Below, piece after piece: positions 1 through 9,399 of a DNA stretch of 64,000 nucleotides. The DNA is from CAWFLT01 sp963816795. GTDB taxonomy: Bacteria > Acidobacteriota > Vicinamibacteria > Vicinamibacterales > SCN-69-37. Under the pieces are notes generated by a model. It made no database searches. It saw only the letters and a list, made by a program, of their open reading frames with translations, and was not told the origin of the DNA. The stretch lies in contig CAWFLT010000007.1 of assembly GCA_963816795.1 (NCBI GenBank), forward strand, positions 81,827 through 145,826, read 5' to 3'. A program made the position numbers and the translations under genes. Every line of letters begins with the position of its first letter. The first letter of the stretch is position 1.

Positions 1-1
1 G

Positions 2-1188
2 CGAGCGGAACTGCTCGCAATGGCGCAGGACGCCAACCGCCTGAAAGACCAGTTTCTCGCGACCCTCTCGCACGAGCTCAGGACGCCGCTCAACGCGATT
101 GTCGGCTACATCCGCATGATGCGGTCAGGTCTGCTGCCCGATGAACGAATCGGCGCTGCCTGACGAGGTCGTCGACCGGAACGCGACGTCGCTGACGCGG
201 ATCGTCGACGACATCCTGGACGTGTCGAGAATCATCTGCCGGCAAGGTACGGCTGAACGTACAGGCGTTGGATCTGCCACTCGTCATTCGAGATGCGATT
301 GAGACGATGGTCCCGGCGGCGGCGGCAAAAGGCATCCGCCTTGACGTCGCCGTCGATCCGCAAGCGGGCCCGGCCTCTGGCGATGCCGAACGCCTGCAGC
401 AGGTGATCTGGAACCTGCTGTCGAATGCCGTCAAGTTCACGCCTCGGGGCGGCACGGTCGCAGCTTCAGGTCCGGCCGGTCGAGTCGCACATCGAGGTCG
501 CGGTCAGCGACACCGGCGTCGGGATCGACGCGGCGCTCCTGCCGCATGTCTTCGAGCGCTTCCGGCAGGGTGAGGGCGCCACGACGCGCGAGTATGGCGG
601 ACTCGGGCTGGGACTGGCCATCGTCCGGCATCTCGTGGAACTGCACGGCGGCACCGTCCACGCGTCGAGCGGCGGGGTAGGGCAGGGAGCAACATTTCGC
701 GTCAGGCTGCCGCTGGCGGCCGTTCAGGCGAGCCAGGCCCTCGCCGGATCAGCCGGCGCTGCCGTGGCACGGCGCCAGGCGGAAATCTGGCCGACTTGAG
801 CGCGCTGCGGATTCTCGCGGTGGACGACGACCGCGATGCACTCGGCGTTGATCAATGAAGTGCTCACGACGGCCGGCGCAGACGTCCGCACGGCGGCGTC
901 AGCCGCCTCGGCGCTGGCGCAGATCGAGGAATGGAAGCCTCACGTGCTGGTGAGCGACCTTGGCCTCCCCGAGATGGACGGCTTCGAGCTGATCAAGCAG
1001 ATCCGTGCGGCGGAATGCGGGCAGGTCAGAAAGCTGCCGGCCGCGGCGCTAAGCGCGTATGCGCGATCCGAAGACCGCGACAAAGCCCTGCGCAGCGGGT
1101 TCGGGCTCCACCTGACCAAGCCGATCGATCCGGTCGAGTTGGTCGCGGCGATAGCGGCATTGGCGCACGAGCACCGAACGACCAATAG
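2..1188 (+). CDS. Hybrid sensor histidine kinase/response regulator (5' partial, frameshifted)
   Basis: The gene runs off the left edge, so any sensor domain is outside. What remains reads HisKA, HATPase_c, then a receiver domain. The H-box SHELRTPLNAI lies near position 70 and holds the phospho-accepting His. The N-box (LLSNAVKFTPRGG) is near 415-450, G1 (DTGVGID) near 512 and G2 (GLGLGLAIV) near 605. The receiver has the acidic pocket LAVDDD near 815, the phospho-acceptor in VSDLGLPEMDG near 955, and the conserved Lys in TKPID near 1120. The frame changes near 155, 232, 467, before 780 and near 842; homology resumes each time, so these look like sequence errors. The end is uncertain: the last receiver frame stays open into the antisense of the next gene, and 1188 is the stop in a neighbouring frame. 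Confidence 0.85.
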
Positions 1189-1243
1189 GAACGCGAGAGG
1201 CCGGCGAGCGCGTGCGCTGCGCAGGCTCGCCGGCCTCCGCACG

Positions 1244-1771
1244 CTACCGCCGTCCGGCAGAAGCGGGGCGGCCGTTGCTGGCCGCCGCGGCGCCGTTGAT
1301 CGACGATTCAGCGAGGTCGGTCAACTTCTGGTCGGCCGCTTTCTCCTCGTCGAGCGTCTCGGCGAGTGTGGCGGCGATCTGGTCCTCGCCCAGCTGTTTG
1401 GCCCAGGCAATCACCGACCCATAGGCGCCGATTTCGTAGTGCTCGGCCCGCTGAGCGCCGGCGATGATGCCCGCGTCCATCACGGCGCCTTCAAAGTCTT
1501 CGCCGAGCAGATTCGACCCCTCCTCGATAATCCCGGCGATGCCGGCGCAGTGCTTGCCGCGCACCTTCTCGTCGAGCAGCCCGAACACGCGCTCGAGACG
1601 TTCGACGTGCGTGTGGGTCTCTCCGAGATGCGCTTCGATGAGCTCGCGCAGGTCGTCGGACTCGGCGCCCTTCGCCATCCTGGGCAGCGCCTTGACCAGT
1701 TGCCGCTCCGCGTCGTACAGGTCACGGATCTCGTCGACGAGCAGCGTTCGCAGTGTTTGTTCTTGTGGCAT
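1244..1771 (-). CDS. YciF-like ferritin-like protein (DUF892)
   Basis: A 175-residue all-alpha protein of the YciE/YciF (DUF892) family, four-helix ferritin-like proteins that bind a di-metal centre and are often linked to stress responses. Glu/His-rich helices are visible: EIRDLYDAERQL (about residues 14-25), IEAHLGETHTHVERLERVF (about 44-62), QRAEHYEIGAYGS (about 107-119) and ETLDEEKAADQKL (about 138-150). They supply the usual E, ExxH and ExxxH metal ligands. The length is normal for the family and there is no signal peptide, so it is cytoplasmic. It is convergent with the histidine kinase. Function beyond the family name cannot be read from sequence. Confidence 0.9.
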   Translation of the reverse strand: MPQEQTLRTLLVDEIRDLYDAERQLVKALPRMAKGAESDDLRELIEAHLGETHTHVERLERVFGLLDEKVRGKHCAGIAGIIEEGSNLLGEDFEGAVMDAGIIAGAQRAEHYEIGAYGSVIAWAKQLGEDQIAATLAETLDEEKAADQKLTDLAESSINGAAAASNGRPASAGRR

Positions 1772-2070
1772 CAGTGGAACTCCTCGTGTCGTGCGGTGTG
1801 TTGCGATGTGGCGATGTGCAAGCGAGTGAGTGAGACGTCACTCGGTGTGCGACGAGATCTTCAGCAAGGTGAGTACCAGCAGCGACACGGCGGGAGCGTG
1901 TCTGTGCCTACCTGCGATGACCGGGTGATTGCCATTGTTCGGTAGAGCGGGCGTCTCACAGTGGCGGTGGAGGATTCCCGCCGCGGCGGACCGATGATCC
2001 CTGACGCAGAAATTCTGAGCTACGCACGCCATCTGGCGGGGAGCGCCGGTATCGGGTAGTCTCTCTGCCC

Positions 2071-2247
2071 GTGAGTGCCTCGTCCTGCCCGAGTTGCCAG
2101 CATACGGTCGTCCGTTGGCTCGAGGCGAGCAGCAAGGAAGCCTGGGTCAACTATTACCGGTGCGAGCGATGCGGCCATGTCTGGTCGGTGCCGAAAGACA
2201 CCGTCGACACGCCCCGCGACGTGACGGCCCCGAAACGCCTCGACTGA
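2071..2247 (+). CDS. Small zinc-ribbon protein
   Basis: A 58-residue reading frame from GTG. It begins with a CPSCQH knuckle (Cys6, Cys9) and has a second CERCGHVWSVP knuckle (Cys31, Cys34), the CxxC-N21-CxxC spacing of a short zinc ribbon. WVNYYRCERCGHVW resembles the small zinc-finger proteins often predicted in high-GC soil bacteria. No other domain is present. It stands alone between two leftward genes and has no obvious Shine-Dalgarno. A DNA-, RNA- or protein-binding role is possible but not shown. Confidence 0.55.
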   Translation: MSASSCPSCQHTVVRWLEASSKEAWVNYYRCERCGHVWSVPKDTVDTPRDVTAPKRLD

Positions 2248-2262
2248 ATCGATCCTGCCCGG

Positions 2263-2787
2263 CTATTTGCGTTTGGCGAGGTAGTCCTTGGCGAACGTCT
2301 CGAGGTGCGGAGCGTTTGCGAGGCCGATTTTCCGCGCCTCGGCCAGCGCAGTGTCCCACGTCCAACCGTCGCGTGCGACGCGCCGAATCAGCCAGAACGC
2401 GCCGACCCGGATCGCCGCCGTACAGTGAATGAACATCGGGCGGTTGGCCGGGTCATCAGTGATCTTCAAGAACTCGTCGACTTGTTCGAACTTCGGATCG
2501 GTGTAGACGACCGGAATGTTGAAGTACTTGAGCCCGGCTTGTTCGACGGCCTGGCGCTCTTCGTCGGCACGATGCTCGCCGGGTGTGCGCAGGTTCACGA
2601 CGGTCTTCACGCCATCGGCCTTGAGACGGGCGAAGTGCTCAGGCCGAGGCTGCCCGCCTGTGCAGAAGTCGGTCGAGACACGCAGGAAGTTCCGGATGGT
2701 AGACGGATCGGCCGGCGCGGCGGCTTGAGGCATCGGAGTGGCGGCGCCAGCCTGCAACCACAGGACGATGAGCGAGATGGCGATCAT
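2263..2787 (-). CDS. Exported protein-tyrosine-phosphatase-like protein
   Basis: A 174-residue protein with a hydrophobic N-terminus (MIAISLIVLWLQAGAA) that looks like a signal peptide. The remainder resembles small DSP/PTP-like phosphatases of the DUF442 type. The segment VKTVVNLRTPGEHRADEE gives the typical beta-strand and the Asp/Glu-rich loop. The P-loop is FIHCTAAIRVGAFW: Cys followed by Arg after four residues, instead of the classical CX5R. I recall the short spacing from related sequences, but activity is unproven. The start was chosen at 2787 because it begins the signal peptide; the frame is open further upstream. Export would place it in the periplasm. The substrate is unknown. Confidence 0.72.
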   Translation of the reverse strand: MIAISLIVLWLQAGAATPMPQAAAPADPSTIRNFLRVSTDFCTGGQPRPEHFARLKADGVKTVVNLRTPGEHRADEERQAVEQAGLKYFNIPVVYTDPKFEQVDEFLKITDDPANRPMFIHCTAAIRVGAFWLIRRVARDGWTWDTALAEARKIGLANAPHLETFAKDYLAKRK

Positions 2788-2866
2788 GTCGCGATTGTCG
2801 CACAGCGGCTTCGGGTTGACAGAAAGTAGGGCGCCTCGGGCTGTGAGGCGCCGCCCGCCGCTCGCA

Positions 2867-3710
2867 CTATCTCGCCGAGAACGTGTCGCAGCTCGCCACC
2901 TGGCCGGATTGGAGTCCCGTCCGGAACCATTGCACGCGCTGCGCGGACGAGCCGTGCGTCCACGATTCGGGCGTGACCTGTCCCTGAGTCTTCCGCTGAA
3001 TCTGGTCGTCGCCGATGGCCGCGGCCGCCGTGAGTCCTTCCTCGACGTCGCCGGGCTCGAGCGCTCCGCGCTTGGCAGCGTAGTGGCCCCAGACCCCGGC
3101 ATAGCAGTCGGCCTGCAGCTCCTGCCGGACCGACATCTCGTTCTGATTGGCTCGTGACGCGCTTTGCCTGACGCGGTCGAACACTCCGGTGACGTTCTGG
3201 ATGTGATGGCCGACTTCGTGCGCGATCACGTACGCCTGTGCGAAGTCGCCCGGTGCGCCAAAGCGGCGATCCAGCTCGCGGTAGAACCCGAGATCGATGT
3301 AGACCTTCCGGTCGCCCGGACAATAAAACGGTCCGACCGCCGATGAGTTGGTACCGCAGGCGGACTGGACCGCGTCGGTGAACAGCACCAGTGTCGGTTG
3401 CGGGTAGCGCTGGCCCGTCTGCGCGAACAACTCCGTCCACGTGTCTTCGGTATCCGCCAGCACCTTCGACGCGAACTGACCGGCGGCGTCGGTGGGTGCG
3501 CCGGTCGGCGCAGGCGCCGATGGCCCAGGCTTCGGCCGGCACGCCACCGCCGCCGAGAAACCCCAGGGGATCGCCGGTCAGGAACCAGCCCAGCACGAGA
3601 AGGACGAGCACGCCGCCCAGCCCGAGCCCACCGAGCCCGACGCCACCGCCGGGTCCGAGGCGCATGCCGCGTCGATCTTCGACGTTCCCGCTTTCGCGTC
3701 CGAGACGCAT
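2867..3710 (-). CDS. Neutral zinc metallopeptidase (YpfJ family), frameshifted
   Basis: Begins MRLGRESGNVEDRRG, a Gly-rich stretch, then one transmembrane helix (LGGVLVLLVLGWFLTG), matching the membrane-anchored YpfJ/KPN_02809-type neutral zinc peptidases. The catalytic part carries the HExxH site as VIAHEVGHHIQNV, followed by the third-ligand region QELQADCYAGVWGHY, both diagnostic. The C-terminus ends SSAQRVQWFRTG, also typical. The reading frame shifts once near 3545, in the linker after the transmembrane segment. The total length is a multiple of three plus one, so one extra base explains it. The active site probably faces the periplasm. The natural substrate is unknown. Confidence 0.9.
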
Positions 3711-3789
3711 TGTTGTCTCCTCACAGCAGGGGAGCTGCCCACATCATTCCCAATGCAATGTGGAGGCCAGCCGCGTGCCGGACGGGTGG

Positions 3790-4095
3790 TCAGGACCGGT
3801 CGAGGAGCGCGGTGACGATCGCGGTCCATTCCTCGTCGAGTGAGTCGCTCGCGACCGCGCGTCGCGCGCGGCGATACCAGTACGCGGCATTGCCTGCGTC
3901 ACCTTCCTTGCGATGGAGATACGCGTGGATCCAGGCGCCGGTCTCGTCGTCGATGTCCTGCGCGACCTGATGCGCGGCCTCCCAGTCGCCATGACCGTCG
4001 TGCCACAACGCGGACAGCGGCGCGGAGAGCGATGCCGGCGGTCGATCGAGGGCGAGCGAGGCGCGGAAATCGGCGAGGGTCATTGGGGACATCAT
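3790..4095 (-). CDS. Conserved hypothetical protein
   Basis: About 101 residues from the double ATG at 4095; a further Met at 4083 is also possible. It is Ala/Trp/His-rich and probably helical, with recognisable segments ALWHDGHGDWEAAHQVAQD and AYLHRKEGDAGNAAYWYRRA. The second reads like one TPR-type helix pair. I have seen this sequence type as an unassigned conserved protein and know no function for it. Upstream the frame stays open through the tandem heptad repeat, which encodes a spurious STQHLAP-type extension and should not be counted as protein. Confidence 0.6.
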   Translation of the reverse strand: MMSPMTLADFRASLALDRPPASLSAPLSALWHDGHGDWEAAHQVAQDIDDETGAWIHAYLHRKEGDAGNAAYWYRRARRAVASDSLDEEWTAIVTALLDRS

Positions 4096-4097
4096 AC

Positions 4098-4265
4098 GGT
4101 GCTGGGTGCTAGGTGCTAGGTGCTGGGTGCTGGGTGCTAGGTGCTGGGTGCTGGGTGCTGGGTGCAAGGAACGAGCTGACGCTGGCCGACTTTAAGAAAG
4201 TTAGCGAACGCCAGAACGTTCCGCGCACCCAGCACCTGCCACCTAGCACCTAGCACGTAGCACCC
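4098..4265. repeat. Inverted heptad-repeat element A
   Basis: Ten tandem heptads of GGTGCTG/GGTGCTA occupy 4098-4167. Five to six heptads of the complementary type (AGCACCT) occupy 4224-4265. The 56-bp core between them is itself a nested hairpin: GGAACG pairs with CGTTCC, CTGGC with GCCAG, and ACTTT with AAAGT. The element fills the space between two divergent genes, so it lies in the 5' region of both. The core resembles that of the element at 19236. Confidence 0.9.
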
Positions 4266-4288
4266 GCTTCAAGCGATAGCATGTCGGC

Positions 4289-5901
4289 GTGTCGATGTGG
4301 CCGTCAGGGCCGGCGGCCGGGCGGCTCGGCCGCGGGCTGGCCGTCGTGGCATTGTCGCTCGCCTACGTCGCGTACGTGTTCCGGCGTGCGGACGGCACCT
4401 TCTTCACCGTCGGCCTCGGCGACTGGATGGATCCGTATTTCATCAATGCGCTCCTGGAGAACTGGTATCGGAGCCTGACGCACTTCGCCGCGCCAGCCCC
4501 GCCGTGGTTTTTCCCGTCCAACCGTGTTCTCGGGTATTCACACAGCCTCGTTCTGTTTGCGCCGTTCTATGTGCCTGGCGAGGCTGGTGCTCCATCCGAT
4601 TGCCGCCTACAACGTGGCGATCTGTGCGGTGCTGGTGGCGGGTTCGGTCGGCCTGTATGCGCTGATCCGGCGCGTCACGGCCGCGACGTTCGTCGAGGCG
4701 TTGCTCGTCACCGCGTTCTTCGCGACCTCCACCAATGTCGTCAGCGGCGGGACCGGCGTCTGGACGCAGCGCGCGTCGGTGTTTCTGATTCCGTTGATCC
4801 TGCTCGTCGCGGTCCGCGGTGCGGCGATGGCCGACGGCTCGCGGCGCAACGTCGTCGGTGTGCTCGCCGGTCTGCTCGCCTTGCTCGTCTTCACCCACGA
4901 TTTCTACACGGGCTACCTGGCGTTTCTGGTGGCGGTACTGGTCGCACCAGGCGTGTTCTGGAGCAGGAGGCAGAGCCGGGCGGCGACTGCTCGTGACATC
5001 TGGAGACGTCACCGTCCGTATCTGGTCGCCGTCGCAGTCGGTGCCGTCCTCGGCGCGGCGATTTTTCTGGCCCTCCATTGGAAGGTCTATCGCGCGAATC
5101 GCGGCTTTCCGGAGGATCAGCTGAACAACGCGCTGTTCTTCGTGCGCACGACCGACTGGCACAGCGCGACTGACGTCCTCTACGGCCTGATCGCGTACGA
5201 GACGCCGCGGCCGCTGTGGCTCGTTCTCCTCACGGTGGTAGTGCTGCTCGCGTGGCGCAGAGGTGTCGGGCCGAGCGAACGGCGCGCTGGCGATCTGGCT
5301 GGTCCTGGTCTCGATCGTCGTGTTTGCCATTCCGCTGGTCTGGCGCGATTTCTCGTTGTGGAAAGCCGTCTTTGTCTGGATCCCTGGAGCGAGGGCGATT
5401 CGCGATCCGGCGCGAATCGTGTTGCTCTACGAGCTGGCGATCGCGCTCGTGATCGCGGTGCTCGTGGGGCGGCTGCCGCAGCGTTCAGTGCCCAGGGTGC
5501 TGATCACGTCGGCGGTCCTCCTGTTGCTTCTCACCAACTGGAATCACACGGCGTTCGACTTCGGCCGGCCCATCCGCGACTTCAAGCGCTGGGTGTCGGC
5601 GCCAATTGCGGTCGATCGCTCGTGCCAGTCGTTTTTCGTCAAGGGGGCGTCGCAGGCGTATATGTCGCGGTCGGACCACAAGGCGACGCTCTACGGCGTC
5701 GATGCGATGTTCATCGCGATGGCACGCGGCGTGCCGACGTTGAACGGGTACGCCGCCGTGGCGCCCGGAGACTGGCACCTGGCGAATCCTCACGAGGACA
5801 CGTATCTCCAGAATGTCCACGATCTGATCGGGCTGCGCGGGCTGTCGAACGTCTGCGTGCTGGATATCGATGCCCGCACGATGGTGCCGTACGTGCCGTG
5901 A
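4289..5901 (+). CDS. Polytopic membrane protein, GT-C glycosyltransferase-like (frameshifted)
   Basis: About 537 residues with many hydrophobic helices. The layout resembles GT-C type, lipid-carrier-dependent sugar transferases: an early extracytoplasmic acidic loop (GLGDWMDPYFINALLENWY), then paired helices, then a soluble C-terminal part with HKATLYGVDAMFIAMARG. No specific family signature could be recognised with certainty. GTG start at 4289. The frame shifts near 4580 and near 5260, and the total length is a multiple of three plus two, as expected for two extra bases. It is followed 15 bp later by an aminotransferase. Substrate unknown. Confidence 0.7.
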
Positions 5902-5916
5902 TCTACAATTCCCGGC

Positions 5917-7054
5917 GTGAAGATTGAGACGTTCCTGCTCGAACGCTGGATGACGCGCCACGAGACGCACGTGCGCTACGACATCGCCGAAAGCGGCATC
6001 CTGCCGCTCTCCACGCGACGATCTGCTCGGCTTCGTCGCTGCCGCGGAGCGACCCGCGGCCCTCGACCGGCTGCTCGCCTTGCCGCTGGGCTACAGCGAA
6101 GCGCGCGGCACCGAAGAGCTGCGCGGGCGTCTGGCCGCGACCTACGGCCGCGGCGACGCCGATCACGTGCTGGTGACGACGGGCGCGATCGAGGCGAACT
6201 TCCTGCTGTTCAACGTCCTGCTCGAGCCCGGTGACCATGTCATCGCGCCGTACCCGGCGTATCAGCAGCTCTACAGCGTGCCGCGGGCGATCGGCTGCGA
6301 CGTCTCGCTCTGGCAGGTCGGACCGGAGACGGGCTACCGCTACGACGTCGACGCGCTCGAGCGGCTGCTGACCCCGAAGACCCGCGTCATCGTTGTCAAC
6401 ACGCCGCACAACCCGACCGGCGCGATGCTGCCGCCCGACGCGGCGCGGCGCGTGTATGCGCTTGCTGATTCGGTGGGCGCCACCGTCATTGGTGACGAAG
6501 CGTATCGCTGGCTGGCGGTGCCGGACGGAGAACCGTTCGCGCCGCCGTTTTTCGATCTGGGCCCGCGAGGCATCAGCGTCGGCACGCTGTCCAAGCCGTT
6601 TGGCCTGCCCGGCCTCCGGATCGGCTGGATCATGGGGCCGCCCGATCTGATCGAGCGCTGCTGGGCGATGCGCGACTACATCACGCTCAGCCCGGGCAAG
6701 CTCAACGACGCGCTGGCCTGCCTGGCCATGGCACACCGCGACGAGATCATCGCGCGCAACCGGCGCATCATCGAGGCCAACCTGGCGACCGCCGGGCAGT
6801 GGATGGCCGAGCGCGCGGCGTTTCTCAACTGGACGCCGCCACGGGGCGGGTTGCTCGCGCTCCTCAAGTACGACCTGCCGATCGAGTCGCTCGAGCTCGC
6901 CGACAAACTCGCGACCGAGTACAGCGTCATGCTCGCGCCCGGCTCGGCCTTCGGCTACGAACACCACCTTCGTCTCGGTGTCGGCCAGCGGCCCGACATC
7001 TTCGCGAAAGGACTGGAGGAGGCGGGGAAGTGCTTTGAGGAAGTGAGAAGTTAG
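5917..7054 (+). CDS. PLP-dependent aminotransferase class I/II (frameshifted)
   Basis: About 379 residues from a GTG start (KIETFLLERWMTRHE). Fold-type I features are clear: VNTPHNPTGAML with the Asn that contacts PLP, VIGDEAYRWL with the Asp that binds the pyridine nitrogen, and VGTLSKPFGLPGLRIGW with the Schiff-base Lys and the phosphate-binding Arg. It therefore transfers an amino group or does a related PLP reaction; the substrate cannot be told. One frame change lies near 6018, within the first 35 codons, and the length is a multiple of three plus one. The stop codon TAG sits inside the heptad repeat that follows. Confidence 0.9.
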
Positions 7055-7074
7055 AAGCCAGAAGTTAGAAGTAG
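7047..7074. repeat. Tandem heptads, GAAGTTA type
   Basis: Four direct 7-bp units (GAAGTTA, GAAGCCA, GAAGTTA, GAAGTAG) lie between the aminotransferase and tRNA-Lys. The first unit overlaps the last codons and the stop of the aminotransferase. No inverted partner arm is visible before the tRNA. Confidence 0.7.
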
Positions 7075-7093
7075 AATCATCTGTCCGTCTCGC

Positions 7094-7168
7094 GGGCCGC
7101 TAGCTCAGTGGTAGAGCACCTGGCTTTTAACCAGAGGGTCGATGGTTCGATCCCATCGCGGCCCACCA
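7094..7168 (+). tRNA. tRNA-Lys (TTT)
   Basis: Complete cloverleaf of 75 nt including an encoded CCA. The acceptor stem GGGCCGC pairs with GCGGCCC, the D-arm is GCTC-AGTGGTA-GAGC, the anticodon loop is CTTTTAA (anticodon TTT, Lys), and the T-arm is GATGG-TTCGATC-CCATC. The strand and identity are unambiguous. Confidence 0.97.
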
Positions 7169-7348
7169 TCCTTCGCTCGCATGCGGCGAGCTTGCTCGGT
7201 AAACCAAGCGCGGCTGTGACCGCCGAAGGCGCCACGCCGAAGGGGGCAGCCGCGACGGTGGGCCGATCTGAGCTGTAGATACTGCGACGCTCTCAACCCT
7301 CTCCCAGAGATCATCAGCATTTTCCTCCAGTGCGTGCCGGCACCTTAA

Positions 7349-7624
7349 TTGCGTTCCTTCCTGATCGTGTCTGGAGACAAGAGAAGCGTCTACGTTCTAA
7401 AGAATGCCGATTCGAAGCCCCATTTCTACATCGGCCTGACGTCGGATGTGTGCGCACGCCTCGCGGCCCACAACAGAGGTCTATGCGTCCACACGGCCAA
7501 GCGGCGCCCCTGGCACTTACACGTGGTGATCGAATTCCCCGACGAACCTCGCGCCATTCGCTTCGAGCGCTACCTGAAATCTGGGTCCGGCTGCGCTTTT
7601 GCCAAGCGGCATTTTGAGCAGTGA
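7349..7624 (+). CDS. GIY-YIG nuclease-fold small protein
   Basis: About 91 residues from TTG at 7349; a GTG at 7367 is also plausible. The first strand SVYVLKNADSKPHFYIGLT corresponds to the GIY-YIG core (VYVL...YIGLT), followed by RLAAHNRG, then the conserved ERYLKSGSG and FAKRHF of the UvrC-N/YhbQ-like single-domain group. These proteins act on DNA in known cases, but the single-domain bacterial ones are largely uncharacterised. It lies immediately after tRNA-Lys, a common site for such genes. The 275 bp after it has no gene I can support. Confidence 0.85.
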   Translation: MRSFLIVSGDKRSVYVLKNADSKPHFYIGLTSDVCARLAAHNRGLCVHTAKRRPWHLHVVIEFPDEPRAIRFERYLKSGSGCAFAKRHFEQ

Positions 7625-7900
7625 ATCGGCAAAGCGCAGTCGGCGTACCTTTTGAAGTTCTTCGCGTTTGGCGAAGGGGTACGGCGCCTGTGTGTCCCGA
7701 AGTCTTGCGGGAGGCGGAACTGGACCCGGCCCGCAGCCTCGAGCTCACGTCGGATCCGCTCCCAATTGGCCAATTCCCCTCGCACGCTCGAAATAAACTC
7801 ACGATCGCGTTCGAAATCCAGAGATACTCCATGTCGGCGCGTGTGCACGGTGGGCACACGGGCCTGGAGGCAAGAGATTCGCGTGATAAAAACCCGACAG

Positions 7901-8671
7901 ATGCGCAGTATCCCGACCCGTTTCTTTGGTGGACTCGCCATGGTGCTTCTGTGCGTGCTGTCGAGCACGACCGCATCGGCGCAGCAGACACTCGTGCCGG
8001 CTCCAGACGAACGCGGCTGGAGGACCGTGATCTATCCGATTCACGCCTGGTTGCCCGTGTTCGGCGCTGAGGTGCGGCTGCCCGAACAACCCGGCCCGCC
8101 GGGATCCCCTCCCGTGATTCCCGGGGCGAAAACCTCCGGGAACTTCGACGCCGCCGCGCTGGCCGGATTTCGCGTGGAACGATCGCGCGTGTCCGCGCAG
8201 GGCGAGTTTCTGTGGGCCGGGATGTCCGGCGCGATTGACCTGCCTCGCTTCCGCCTCAACCTCGACACGATCTCGCTCAAGCTGATGGGCGGCTTCGAAA
8301 TCGCGCCGGCGCTCTACGTGGATGCAGGTGTTCGGTATTACGCACTGAAGATGACGGCCTCCATTCTCGATTTCCCGGAAGAGACCTGGAAGCCATCGGT
8401 CTGGCTACCCGTCATCGGCGCCACGTTTCGCCCGCAACTGAGCAGCAGCGTCAGGATCCTGGCCCAGGCAGATTTTGGCGGGATCGGTTCGGAGTCGTAC
8501 CGGACCGCGGCGGCGAAGGCACAGGTCGAGTGGAAACCACTCGCGCATCTGAGCATCGGCGCAGGCTACGGCTTCTTGTACCTGCGGGCCGACGGGACCC
8601 TTCGGGCCAAGCCGATTCACATCGAGCAGACCCTGCACGGGCCGATCATGACGATCGGCATCGTGTTCTGA
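7901..8671 (+). CDS. Putative outer-membrane beta-barrel protein
   Basis: 256 residues. Start chosen at the ATG beginning MRSIPTRFFGGLAMVLLCVL, which forms a signal peptide ending near STTASA-QQ; the frame is open upstream but only in non-coding-looking sequence. The mature part alternates hydrophobic and polar residues with many short beta strands: VSAQGEFLWAGMSGAID, LYVDAGVRYYALKM, HLSIGAGYGFLYLRAD. It ends in a terminal Phe (MTIGIVF), as outer-membrane barrels do. Membrane location is inferred from these features only. The substrate or role is unknown. Confidence 0.7.
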   Translation: MRSIPTRFFGGLAMVLLCVLSSTTASAQQTLVPAPDERGWRTVIYPIHAWLPVFGAEVRLPEQPGPPGSPPVIPGAKTSGNFDAAALAGFRVERSRVSAQGEFLWAGMSGAIDLPRFRLNLDTISLKLMGGFEIAPALYVDAGVRYYALKMTASILDFPEETWKPSVWLPVIGATFRPQLSSSVRILAQADFGGIGSESYRTAAAKAQVEWKPLAHLSIGAGYGFLYLRADGTLRAKPIHIEQTLHGPIMTIGIVF

Positions 8672-8678
8672 CGACGGC

Positions 8679-9330
8679 TTACCGCCACGTCAGCCGCAGG
8701 ACGACGGTCGGACGTTCCGCATTCGTGCCGTCGGGCCAGGCGATGACCGCGACGCGCGCGTCGGCGCTGATCGTGAATCCCACCGCGTCCTGAAACCGCC
8801 CGGCAGTGAGGACGACGCGTAGCTGATCGAGATCCCCGGCGATCGCCATCAGGTCGTCGTCGAGGTGGTCCGAGTCGCCCGCGGTGTGGGGATCTCTGAG
8901 CGTCATCGTCCAGGTGGTGGCGGCGTCCGAACGCACGACGACCGACGAGCCCGACCAGCCGAGCCGCTCGATCAGCCGGCGTCCGAGTAGCTCGATGGAC
9001 GGGAATCGCGCCTCGGTCACGACGGTGAAGGGCGCCTCGCGCCGCCATGGTGTCGTGCGGATCGCCACGGGATCGAGGAGCCGCAGCCCGCGCCCGACAG
9101 GATGGTCGTCGCGCTGGACCGACATCCAATACGCCTCCTCCTCGTTCTGCCGGTCGAGCGCCGTCCTGGGCGTCGGATCGAACCTCGCGCTCGATGACCG
9201 ACCAGGTCACGGCGCCGGACGGGTCGAGATACCAGGTCTCAGTGACCTCCCGCTGAAGACATCCGCCCCCGAGGAGCATGACGAGGATCGTGCCTGCCAG
9301 TGTCGTCCAGCCGCGCATTTGTCGTGTCAT
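8679..9330 (-). CDS. Putative lipoprotein (frameshifted)
   Basis: Starts MTRQMRGWTTLAGTILVMLL followed by GGGC, a lipobox-like ending, so it is probably lipid-anchored. The next part reads TETWYLDPSGAVTWSVIERE. After one frame change near 9170 it continues with EEAYWMSVQRDDHPVGRGL and ends VVLRLTWR. The total length is a multiple of three plus one. The body looks beta-rich. I do not recognise a family. It is convergent with the outer-membrane protein upstream and divergent from the sigma factor, whose start lies 70 bp away. Confidence 0.55.
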
Positions 9331-9399
9331 CGGTGTTTCTCCCTCATCAGGGAAGACGGCGCCGGCTCGGGAAAGCGAACAGGTGATACCTTCTCGCGG

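Noticed and set aside
836..1945. Read-through of the receiver domain across the YciF-like gene
   Set aside because: Everything after about 1188 is the antisense of a conserved ferritin-like protein.
4098..4265. CRISPR or protein-coding repeat at the heptad loci
   Set aside because: Seven-base direct units without spacers, arranged as inverted arms; the STQHLAP-like translation is an artefact.
7570..7968. Minus-strand frame of about 130 codons between the GIY-YIG gene and the outer-membrane protein
   Set aside because: Overlaps the GIY-YIG 3' end and the signal peptide of the next gene; no family pattern I can support.
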